From: an uncultured Saprospiraceae bacterium
Lineage (GTDB): Bacteria; Bacteroidota; Bacteroidia; Chitinophagales; Saprospiraceae
Reading direction: 5' to 3'
Assembly: GCA_937980645.1 (NCBI GenBank)
Contig: CALJPQ010000010.1
Coordinates: forward strand, 62,001-126,000
Length of the DNA stretch: 64,000 bases
Made by a program: the position numbers and the translations under genes
The notes under the pieces: model-generated
What the model was told of the DNA's origin: nothing
What the model saw: only the letters and a program-made list of their open reading frames with translations
The model's database searches: none
In this document: positions 57,554 through 64,000 of the stretch, in pieces
Numbering within the stretch: the stretch's first letter is position 1
Layout: every line of letters begins with the position of its first letter

Positions 57554-58753
57554 TCAGGTAATAGGGGTGCTTTGGAGAAGGGTAGGTTGCAGGCTTAGTG
57601 GCAGTGCCGCATGCTGGGGGGCATGCGTGGCGAGTATGTGCGCTATACGCTCGGAAGCTCGCCCATCCCATAGAGGCGGACGAACGGCAGGCGGTAGTGT
57701 AGTTGTCCAGAAATGTTTGAGCCAGGTTATCACCGTTTTTGGCTGATCAGGGCTGAGCAGAACATTGGCCCCGTATTCCAGAGTGATGGGCCGTTCGGTG
57801 CTGGGGCGCAGCGTCAGGCAGGGCACTCCCAGTACGGTAGCTTCTTCCTGGATACCGCCGGAGTCGGTGAGCACGGCACGGGAGTTTTTTTGCAGGCATA
57901 TCATGTCCGAATACGGTACGGGGCGAAGCAGAGCCAGAGTTGGGCAGGCACAGAGCTTCGTCCAGAGGCTTGAGTGCTGCAATTTCTGGGCTGTTCTGGG
58001 GTGTACGGGGAAAATAACGGGAGCCTGTCGGCTGACATCCAGTAGTAGTTGGACCAGGTTTTGCAGGCGGTCGGGGTAATCTACGTTTTCGGCGCGGTGA
58101 AACGTACAAAGAACGTGGCCGCTATTCCAGACGCTTGGGAGCGGAAGCAGCTGTTCTGGCTGAGCATAGTGGCTTATGATGTCTGCCGGAGATTTTCGCT
58201 CTGCTGTGGGCAGAATTTGAAGGAGGGCATCAATGAGCACATTGCCGACTAAGTGGATGCGTTCGGGAGCGATGCCTTCGCGCATCAGGTTGGCCACGGC
58301 AGCGGGTTCGGTGGCAAAAAGTACCTGAGCGAGATGATCGGCCAGGATGCGATTTTGCTCTTCAGCCATGTGGGGATCGCCACAGCGCAGTCCGGCTTCT
58401 ACGTGCGCCAACGGGATGCCCGCCCGATGTGCAGCCAAAGCACCGGCGGCGGTGGTAGTAACGTCGCCGATGACGATCATCCAGTCGGGGCGTAATGTGC
58501 GTAGGAGCGGTTCGATAGCGGCAGCCAACGCCGAGCGGCGGCAGGGTCGGCTTTGGGCATCATCCGCTGTGAAGCAGCGTATGGGTGCAGGCAAGCCCAG
58601 TTCCTCGAAGAAGACGTCGCACATATCAGGCTGTCGGTGCTGCCCGGTATGTAGCAGGAGCGGGCGCACGTGCGGCAGATGGCTCAGCGAATGCCAAAGG
58701 GGGGCAGCCTTGATGAAATTGGGGCGAGCGCCCACGAGTACGGCAGTGGTCAT
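57554..58753 (-). CDS. UDP-N-acetylglucosamine 2-epimerase family (WecB/WbpI-like)
   Basis: 399 residues. The GT-B-like fold has VLVGARPNFIKAAPLWHSL, VIGDVTTTAAGALAAHRAGIPLAHVEAGLRCGD, EEQNRILADHLAQVLFATEP, GNVLIDALL, LCTFHRAENVDYP and LTDSGGIQEEATVLGVPCLTLRPSTERPIT, all family signatures. It inverts C2 of UDP-GlcNAc (WecB), or of UDP-GlcNAc3NAcA (WbpI/WlbD). The nearby WlbA and WlbB make the second possible, but sequence alone does not decide, so no symbol is given. It follows the histidine kinase gene by 18 bases on the same strand and could be co-transcribed with it. Confidence 0.93.
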   Translation of the reverse strand: MTTAVLVGARPNFIKAAPLWHSLSHLPHVRPLLLHTGQHRQPDMCDVFFEELGLPAPIRCFTADDAQSRPCRRSALAAAIEPLLRTLRPDWMIVIGDVTTTAAGALAAHRAGIPLAHVEAGLRCGDPHMAEEQNRILADHLAQVLFATEPAAVANLMREGIAPERIHLVGNVLIDALLQILPTAERKSPADIISHYAQPEQLLPLPSVWNSGHVLCTFHRAENVDYPDRLQNLVQLLLDVSRQAPVIFPVHPRTAQKLQHSSLWTKLCACPTLALLRPVPYSDMICLQKNSRAVLTDSGGIQEEATVLGVPCLTLRPSTERPITLEYGANVLLSPDQPKTVITWLKHFWTTTLPPAVRPPLWDGRASERIAHILATHAPQHAALPLSLQPTLLQSTPIT

Positions 58754-58771
58754 AAGGCCCGAGCGCCAGAC

Positions 58772-59827
58772 TTATGCTTTCTCCAGCGTCAGGCCAAAGG
58801 TAGAGCCTTGCTTTGGGTTGCTACGCACATTGATGGTTTGTTTGTGCGCCTCCACAATGTGTTTGACGATGGATAGCCCCAGCCCAGTGCCGCCGGCTTC
58901 GCGCGAGCGGCTTTTGTCTACGCGATAGAAACGATCGAAGACGTGGGGCAGATCTTTTTCCTCAATACCGATACCGTTATCGCTGACTTCCAGCAAGATG
59001 TGGGTGTCCATGTCGTAGAAGCTCACCTTTGTCGTACCACCCTCGCGACCGTATTTAATGGAATTATCCACAAGGTTGATGAGTACCTGGCGGATGGCTT
59101 CCTTGTCGGCGCGTACGCGGAAGTGCTGGGCTGCGCCTTCTTTATAGCACAGGCGAATGTTTCGCTCACGCGCCTTCATCTCTAAGTCGGCAAACACCTC
59201 ATCGGTCAGGTTGCGAATGTCGAACTCGCGAATATCTAAAAGCATCTGGCCGGACTCCAGCTTGTGGATGGTCTCTAAATCCTGCACGATAGCCTCCAGG
59301 CGATCCACATTTCTGGCTGCCCGCTCCAAATAGTTCATGGCTACGGATGGGTCCTGGATAGCACCGTCGAGCAGGGTGTGGATATACCCCTGGATGTTAA
59401 AAATAGGCGTCTTGAGTTCATGCGAAACATCGCCGATATAGCGGCGCCGATAAGCAGCCAACTTTTCGGACTCTTCGGCTTCGCGTTCGCGAGCTTCTGC
59501 CCATTCGTACACTTCTTGCTCCACATCATCCAGGATATCAGCCTGCCGGGGCTTTCTGGCTACATTCCCTGCTCCCTTATGGCGGTGAATAATCTTGTAG
59601 ATGAGCTTTACCCGGCGGTAGATATAGTGCTTGACGAATAAATAGTTCACCAAATAGCCCGTAATGAATACGGCTAAAGCCACTAAGAACAGCTCCCACA
59701 AGGGCAGATGCACCCGCGAGTTGAAATAGCCCAGAACAGCCAGCACCAGCGTTACAAAGAGGCTAGAGGCTAGCGCCGTAATGAGAGCCAGCTGCTGCGG
59801 GCTTTGATTTTTGAACCGAAAAGTCAT
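58772..59827 (-). CDS. Sensor histidine kinase (PhoR/ResE-like)
   Basis: The ATG at 59825-59827 gives 351 residues. Two N-terminal membrane helices (LALITALASSLFVTLVLAVLG; LWELFLVALAVFITGYLV) with almost no periplasmic loop, a short linker helix, then the DHp domain with the phospho-acceptor in GDVSHELKTPIFNIQGY, and the HATPase with LVDNSIKYG (N box), VSDNGIGIEEKDLPHVFDRFYR (G1), and GTGLGLSIVKHIV (G2). With so short a sensor loop it probably senses the membrane or works through partners. Paired with the response regulator 52 bases upstream. Confidence 0.95.
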   Translation of the reverse strand: MTFRFKNQSPQQLALITALASSLFVTLVLAVLGYFNSRVHLPLWELFLVALAVFITGYLVNYLFVKHYIYRRVKLIYKIIHRHKGAGNVARKPRQADILDDVEQEVYEWAEAREREAEESEKLAAYRRRYIGDVSHELKTPIFNIQGYIHTLLDGAIQDPSVAMNYLERAARNVDRLEAIVQDLETIHKLESGQMLLDIREFDIRNLTDEVFADLEMKARERNIRLCYKEGAAQHFRVRADKEAIRQVLINLVDNSIKYGREGGTTKVSFYDMDTHILLEVSDNGIGIEEKDLPHVFDRFYRVDKSRSREAGGTGLGLSIVKHIVEAHKQTINVRSNPKQGSTFGLTLEKA

Positions 59828-59879
59828 GGCATGTTTGACACCCTTCACGCCCAGACGAGCCCTGATGGCCGAAAGGCTT

Positions 59880-60578
59880 CTAAAATTCAAATTTGTACCC
59901 AATGCCCTTCATCGTTTTGATGTAATGCTCACCGATGCGCTCTCGAAGTTTCCGCACGTGCACATCTATGGTTCGGTGGCCTACGATGACATCACTACCC
60001 CAAATTTTATCGAAAATTTCTTCGCGCGTAAAGACGCGCCCTGGCCGCGACGCCAACATCCAAAGGATTTCAAACTCTTTCTTAGGCAACTCGATCGGCT
60101 GGCCATTGCGATATACCATGACTTTCAGGCGGTCAATCACTAGGTCATTTGCCTCGATGATGTCCTGCTCTTCGCTCTGGTAGGAGGCGCGGCGCAGCAG
60201 CGCGTTGATGCGGCTGACCAGCACCCGAGGTTTGATGGGCTTGGTGATGTAATCGTCGCCGCCCACGTCTAAAGCCGTAATCTGGGAGAAGTCTTCATCG
60301 CGGGCGGTCAGGAAAGCAATGGGCGTTTTGGCAAACGTTTTGCTCTTGCGCAGTAGCCGGCAGGTCTCCACACCGTCGAGCTCGGGCATCATGATGTCCA
60401 GCACAATCAGGTCGGGCTTTTCACGCTCGGCGATTTCGAGCGCCGCTTTGCCGTCCTGGGCGGTTACGACCTCGTAGCCTTCTTTGCGCAGGCTGTATCG
60501 GACGAACTCCAGGATGTCCGGCTCGTCGTCTACCAACAGAATTTTGGGAATTGACTGAGCCTCTTTTACGGTTTTCAT
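59880..60578 (-). CDS. OmpR/PhoB-type response regulator
   Basis: The ATG at 60576-60578 gives 232 residues. The receiver has KILLVDDEPDILEFVRYSL, the phosphorylated Asp in DLIVLDIMMPELDG (about 60), TAR, and KPIKPRVLVSRI (conserved Lys); the winged-helix output domain has LPKKEFEILWMLASRPGRVFTREEI and RTIDVHVRKLRERIG. The 23 extra residues in the longer frame would be encoded upstream of a perfect -7 element (60583-60590) and are rejected. It regulates unknown genes, perhaps including its own, given 11-base spaced TTAA repeats in its promoter region. Confidence 0.95.
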   Translation of the reverse strand: MKTVKEAQSIPKILLVDDEPDILEFVRYSLRKEGYEVVTAQDGKAALEIAEREKPDLIVLDIMMPELDGVETCRLLRKSKTFAKTPIAFLTARDEDFSQITALDVGGDDYITKPIKPRVLVSRINALLRRASYQSEEQDIIEANDLVIDRLKVMVYRNGQPIELPKKEFEILWMLASRPGRVFTREEIFDKIWGSDVIVGHRTIDVHVRKLRERIGEHYIKTMKGIGYKFEF

Positions 60579-60582
60579 GCTG

Positions 60583-60590
60583 CAAAAGTA
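60583..60590 (-). promoter_or_regulatory. -7 element (TACTTTTG) at the response regulator start
   Basis: Exact TAnnTTTG on the minus strand ending only 4 bases before the ATG, which implies a leaderless or nearly leaderless mRNA. Confidence 0.5.
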
Positions 60591-60625
60591 AGGTAGGGCG
60601 ATAACGCGGCTATTTGACGTCGAGT

Positions 60626-60640
60626 TTAAGTAAGTGTTAA
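60626..60640. promoter_or_regulatory. Possible OmpR/PhoB-type direct repeat
   Basis: TTAA occurs at 60626-60629 and 60637-60640, exactly 11 bases apart, in the divergent region between the response regulator and patatin genes. On the minus strand this reads TTAACACTTAC then TTAAACTCGAC. Eleven-base direct repeats are the usual site form for OmpR/PhoB winged-helix proteins. Confidence 0.3.
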
Positions 60641-60806
60641 TTCTCAAAGCAGTATCCAGACCTGCGGCCTGTCAGAAGGGCCAATTACTCTGGTGGATAC
60701 ACATCCGGAACCAAAAAGGATGTTGAGGGAGATAAAGGTAGGCAGGGCTGCTGGAGCCGCAAACGCTAAAGTTTGCGTTCTTTGCGGGCACATAAAAAGC
60801 AAATAA

Positions 60807-61877
60807 ATGGCGAAAAAACGACTGTATCGGGTTCTATGTCTGGATGGCGGCGGCATTCGTGGCCTGCTGAGCGCCCATTTGCTGGCGGCTTTGGAACAAA
60901 AGCTCAATGAGAAATGGCGCGCCCAACACGGCACCGCTCCGGAGCAGCCCTTGCGTCTGGCCCAGTTTTTTGACCTGGTCGCCGGCACCTCAACGGGGGG
61001 TATTCTGGCCTGTGCGCTGCTCTGCCCCGATGAACAGACGCCCGATCGGCCGCGCTACAGTGCCCAGGAGGCCATCAGCCTGTACCGCGACTACGGACGG
61101 CAAATTTTTTCCAAAACCATCTCCGGGCGCACGGGCGTTACCGCTGTACGGTGGGCGCGCTACGATAGCGGCCCCCTCGAGCGCATCCTGTACGAGCGCT
61201 TTGGCGATACACGCCTGAGCCAACTGTTGCGCCCCTGCCTCATCACCAGCTACGACATCGAAAAGCGCAGGGCGGTCTTCTTTACCTCGCACGACGCCAA
61301 GGAAAAAGGCGAGATGTACGACTACCTCCTGCGCGACGTGGCGCGCTCTACCTCGGCAGCGCCAACCTATTTCCCGCCTCACCACCTGACCTCACTGGGC
61401 GGCCTGGAAAATTCTGCCATTGACGGAGGGCTTTTTGCCAACAACCCCACGATGTGCGCCGTAGTGGAAGCGCTCAAGATTTTTGGTACCAAAACCGAAA
61501 GCGGACGCCCGCGCCTGCTCGAGATGGACGACCTTTTTATCCTCTCTATCGGCACCGGCGTCATCAAAAAGCCCTACTTCTTCCGCCGGGCGCAGAGCTG
61601 GGGCCTGCTTTCCTGGGTGGCACCCATCATTGACATCATGATGACGGGTGTAGCCGAAACTGTGGACTACCAGCTGCGCAAAATCTTCTCCGCCATCCAG
61701 AAGCCCGAACAGTATGTGCGCATCATGCCCTCACTGGGCACGGCCAGCGATGATATGGACGACGTATCACCGCGCAACCTGCAGGCGCTCAACCAGGCTG
61801 GCATCCAGAACGCCTATGACGCCGATAGCACTTTGGAGCGGGTAGCCGATATGCTGCTCAAAGACTTCGAGGGCTGA
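60807..61877 (+). CDS. Patatin-like phospholipase
   Basis: 356 residues. The catalytic dyad motifs are present: oxyanion hole CLDGGGIRGLLSAHLL (about 11-26), nucleophile elbow VAGTSTGGILA (Ser at about 60), and IDGGLFANNP (Asp at about 209). The layout matches the stand-alone bacterial patatins that hydrolyse phospholipids or release fatty acids; membrane-defence patatins (CapV) are of this fold too, but no cyclase or other defence gene adjoins, so a housekeeping lipid role is more likely. Upstream (60757-60787) the arm CCGCAAAC can pair with either of two downstream arms (60771-60777 or 60781-60787). Confidence 0.93.
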   Translation: MAKKRLYRVLCLDGGGIRGLLSAHLLAALEQKLNEKWRAQHGTAPEQPLRLAQFFDLVAGTSTGGILACALLCPDEQTPDRPRYSAQEAISLYRDYGRQIFSKTISGRTGVTAVRWARYDSGPLERILYERFGDTRLSQLLRPCLITSYDIEKRRAVFFTSHDAKEKGEMYDYLLRDVARSTSAAPTYFPPHHLTSLGGLENSAIDGGLFANNPTMCAVVEALKIFGTKTESGRPRLLEMDDLFILSIGTGVIKKPYFFRRAQSWGLLSWVAPIIDIMMTGVAETVDYQLRKIFSAIQKPEQYVRIMPSLGTASDDMDDVSPRNLQALNQAGIQNAYDADSTLERVADMLLKDFEG

Positions 61878-61953
61878 ACAGGCATTTTTCGGCAGAAAAG
61901 CCGTGCGTTTTGGTCGGCACGCTTACATTAGCGCCCAACAACGCGCCTGCTTT

Positions 61954-63225
61954 ATGATTAAAATGATCTGCCTCATCCTCGGCGGAGGCGCCGGCACTCG
62001 GCTGTATCCCCTGACGGAAAAACGCTCCAAACCTGCCGTGCCTATCGCCGGCAAGTACCGCCTCATTGACATCCCGTTGTCCAACTGCATCAATTCGGGT
62101 GTGCGACGCATGTTTGTGCTGACGCAGTATAATTCAGCCTCGCTCAACGCCCACATCAAAAACGCCTATAACTTCGACCACTTTACCCACGGATTCGTGG
62201 ACATCTTAGCTGCCGAACAAACACCGGGCAATTCCTCGTGGTTTCAGGGCACCGCCGATGCCGTACGCCAAAGCCGTAAACACTATGAGCGTCATGACTT
62301 TGACTACATGCTCATCCTCTCTGGCGACCAACTCTATCAGATGGACTTTGAGGAAATGGCCCTCTGGCACATCGAAAAAAAAGCCGACCTGACCATTGCC
62401 TGCCTGCCCGTCAATGCCCGCGATGCCGTGGGCTTCGGCATTATGAAAGCCAATAACCAGGGATACATCTCTCGTTTTATCGAAAAACCGAAAGCCGAAC
62501 AATTGCCTGATTGGGTGAGCGATGTTAGCCCTGCTTACCAAAAACGGGGGCGCATCTACATGGCTTCTATGGGCATCTATATCTTTAGCCGAAAGGCCAT
62601 CAGCGAGCTATTCGATAACAATCCTCAGGCCACCGACTTTGGCAAAGAGATCATTCCTGCGGCCATTGAAAGCGGATATCGTGTAGCGGCTTATCCGTTC
62701 GACGGATATTGGACTGATATCGGTACCATCCGCTCCTTCTTTGAGGCAAATCTGGAACTCACCGACCATATCCCGTCTTTCAATCTTTTCGCTCCTAAAA
62801 AGCCCATCTATACGCGTGGACGCATGCTGCCGCCTGCCAAATTCTATGGCGGTACGCAAATCAACCGCGCTATGGTGGCTGAAGGCTCCATTATTCATGC
62901 CCGCATGATTGACTTAGCCATTGTCGGCCTTCGCTCGCGCATTGGCGAAAACTCGGTCATTAAAGAGGCCATCATCATGGGCAACGACACCTATCAGACG
63001 CTGGCCGAAATTGCCGCTCATCCAGAAGAAATCCCTCTGGGCGTCGGAGCTAATTGCCACATCGAGCACGCTATTTTAGATAAAGACTGCTGTATCGGCG
63101 ATAACGTCCTTATTAAAGGAGGAGCCCATCTTGCCGATACCGAAACGGAATCTTATTGCATTCGCGACGGCATCGTTGTAGTGAAAAAAGGAGCGGTTAT
63201 TCCCTCTGGCACCCGCATTATGTAA
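61954..63225 (+). CDS. glgC: Glucose-1-phosphate adenylyltransferase
   Basis: The ATG at 61954 gives 423 residues beginning MIKMICLILGGGAGTRLYPL; the extra 17 residues upstream are not conserved in character. The nucleotidyltransferase core has KRSKPAVPIAGKYRLIDIPLSNCINSG, ILSGDQLYQMD (metal Asp) and RFIEKPKAEQLPDW; GYWTDIGTIRSFFEANLELT and the C-terminal left-handed beta-helix (MVAEGSIIHARMIDLAIVGLRSRIGENSVIKEAIIMG) complete the family. It makes ADP-glucose for glycogen. No other glg gene is in the window. It follows the patatin gene by 76 bases. Confidence 0.97.
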   Translation: MIKMICLILGGGAGTRLYPLTEKRSKPAVPIAGKYRLIDIPLSNCINSGVRRMFVLTQYNSASLNAHIKNAYNFDHFTHGFVDILAAEQTPGNSSWFQGTADAVRQSRKHYERHDFDYMLILSGDQLYQMDFEEMALWHIEKKADLTIACLPVNARDAVGFGIMKANNQGYISRFIEKPKAEQLPDWVSDVSPAYQKRGRIYMASMGIYIFSRKAISELFDNNPQATDFGKEIIPAAIESGYRVAAYPFDGYWTDIGTIRSFFEANLELTDHIPSFNLFAPKKPIYTRGRMLPPAKFYGGTQINRAMVAEGSIIHARMIDLAIVGLRSRIGENSVIKEAIIMGNDTYQTLAEIAAHPEEIPLGVGANCHIEHAILDKDCCIGDNVLIKGGAHLADTETESYCIRDGIVVVKKGAVIPSGTRIM

Positions 63226-63231
63226 GAAGGA

Positions 63232-63265
63232 CCGGCGTGGCCAGAATGCTCTTTAGCCACGCCGG
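63232..63265. terminator. Bidirectional terminator hairpin between convergent genes
   Basis: A perfect 10-bp stem, CCGGCGTGGC (63232-63241) / GCCACGCCGG (63256-63265) with a 14-base loop, fills the space between glgC and the NlpE-like gene. No T-run on either side, so efficiency is uncertain. Confidence 0.6.
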
Positions 63266-63292
63266 GAGTATACCGGTGCCAACGAGATTCGC

Positions 63293-64000
63293 TTAATGCA
63301 GGTAAACCGCCACAAAACGAGCTGCATACGCCGCGCGGCCTTTCGCGAACGACAGGGTATCGTTGCGGAGAGCATAGTTATCCACCTCCTCAAGTGCCTT
63401 GAGGAATTCACCTTCATATGGTACGTCGGGGCAGGCCATCAAAGTGGAGGCGATCTTGCTAAAGCGGATACGGTAGCCTTCCTCCAGGGTGTAGCCGCCC
63501 ATCAGGCGGTTGCAGCCCGTACTGCCAATAACTCGGCCACTGAATTTCAAGATGAGGTGTGCCTCGCGTTTTTGATCCTCCTTAACGGTGATGGGCTTGC
63601 CGTACAACTCGATGAGTTTCCAGTACTTCTCACGCACGTCGTTGTCTGCGTCGTGCTTTGGCAGGCGGTACATTTCGGCCAGATCGCCTTCGATGCGCTT
63701 GCCTTGTTGATCGAGCTGAATGAGGACATTTTCACCGACCTGATAGCGCATGTCGCCTGAAGGCATGTTGGCGCCGACCAAACGAATCTGATTGCCCGAT
63801 GCGTCCCATTCGATAGCGCCTTTCTTGCGATAGGTTTCTTTGCTTTTGCCCATGTACTGGGTTGCCATTTCGTACGTGTTGTCGGCTCTGAGTTGAATCT
63901 GGGTCAGGATGCCTTCGCAGTCGGCGCAAGGCACCACACCGATGTACGTGCCCGGCCAGTCGAGCGAGGTTCGGCTGTTGTCTGCAGGGGTGGGGTTGCT
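63293..64000 (-). CDS. NlpE-META domain protein, 5' end cut by window edge
   Basis: The frame is open to the right edge: SNPTPADNSRTSLDWPGTYIG precedes the first GTG codons, so 235 residues are visible and the true start is outside. The first part is an NlpE-like barrel with WPGTYIGVVPCADCEGI (CxxC), LRADNTYEMATQYMGKSKE and LVGANMPSG; the second (about the last 90 residues) is a META/HslJ domain (GSTGCNRLMGGYTLEEGYRIRFSKIASTLMACP). NlpE lipoproteins sense surface contact and envelope stress; META domains are periplasmic. A lipoprotein signal would be expected beyond the edge. Convergent with glgC. Confidence 0.88.
   Translation of the reverse strand, partial: SNPTPADNSRTSLDWPGTYIGVVPCADCEGILTQIQLRADNTYEMATQYMGKSKETYRKKGAIEWDASGNQIRLVGANMPSGDMRYQVGENVLIQLDQQGKRIEGDLAEMYRLPKHDADNDVREKYWKLIELYGKPITVKEDQKREAHLILKFSGRVIGSTGCNRLMGGYTLEEGYRIRFSKIASTLMACPDVPYEGEFLKALEEVDNYALRNDTLSFAKGRAAYAARFVAVYLH

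Noticed and set aside
60807..61877. Patatin gene as the effector of a CBASS-type defence system
   Set aside because: No nucleotidyltransferase, ubiquitin-like or HORMA gene adjoins; neighbours are a two-component system and glgC.

Overview
The window looks like a chromosomal segment from a member of the phylum Bacteroidota, most likely the Saprospirales/Chitinophagales side. Three proteins carry type IX secretion (T9SS) C-terminal sorting domains. SecA is the long form (1118 aa) with a SEC-C zinc tail. Small membrane proteins, ClpS and YidD are of the kinds usual in that phylum. The -7 element TAnnTTTG that is typical of Bacteroidota occurs, with few exceptions, just upstream of transcription-unit starts on both strands. 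G+C is moderately high by eye (about 55%). I saw no rRNA, tRNA, CRISPR array, insertion sequence or phage module.

Layout. 1-6.5 kb: the end of a LanB-like peptide dehydratase (cut by the window edge), a di-haem cytochrome c peroxidase with an imelysin-like front half, a secreted PhoX/DUF839 protein and an unknown lipoprotein. 6.5-7.5 kb: a gene-poor strip holding the wreck of an AAA ATPase gene. 7.5-15.3 kb: core genes secA, ftsY, a cysteine desulfurase-like enzyme, prs and a rhodanese lipoprotein. 15.3-26.7 kb: a PAP2/haloperoxidase lipoprotein, a YtxH protein, a DUF4340 protein, a DEAD-box helicase, an RNA m5C methyltransferase, a GHMP (mevalonate-type) kinase, a peptide-transport-type permease, a family 39 glycosyltransferase, MoxR and YidD. 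26.7-36.1 kb: topoisomerase IV subunit B, a four-repeat HhH protein next to ComEC (DNA uptake), an FeS photolyase, a peroxiredoxin, ClpS and an MscS channel. 36.2-43.8 kb: one gene for a 2529-residue surface protein with 17 tandem domains. 44.3-46.7 kb: a CorA transporter with two companion genes of unknown role. 46.7-58.8 kb: an envelope-polysaccharide region, almost all on the minus strand (sugar nucleotide enzymes, glycosyltransferase, flippase, Wzc kinase, WlbA/WlbB, UDP-GlcNAc 2-epimerase), interrupted by a T9SS surface protein whose gene is split by an apparent one-base frameshift. 58.8-64 kb: an OmpR-type two-component pair, a patatin-like lipase, glgC and an NlpE-META lipoprotein-type protein cut by the right edge.

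How the genes fit together. WlbA, WlbB and the 2-epimerase would supply most of a UDP-2,3-diacetamido-uronic acid pathway; the aminotransferase step is not in the window. The flippase and Wzc would export and control the polymer. ComEC and the HhH protein point to natural transformation. SecA, YidD and FtsY belong to the general secretion and membrane-insertion machinery that also feeds the T9SS substrates.

No clear new multi-gene system is visible. The items I would look at first are the frameshifted T9SS gene, the decayed ATPase, a promoter-plus-terminator unit after prs that may be a small RNA or attenuator, back-to-back mirror-image promoters between the desulfurase gene and prs, and the LanB fragment at the left edge.
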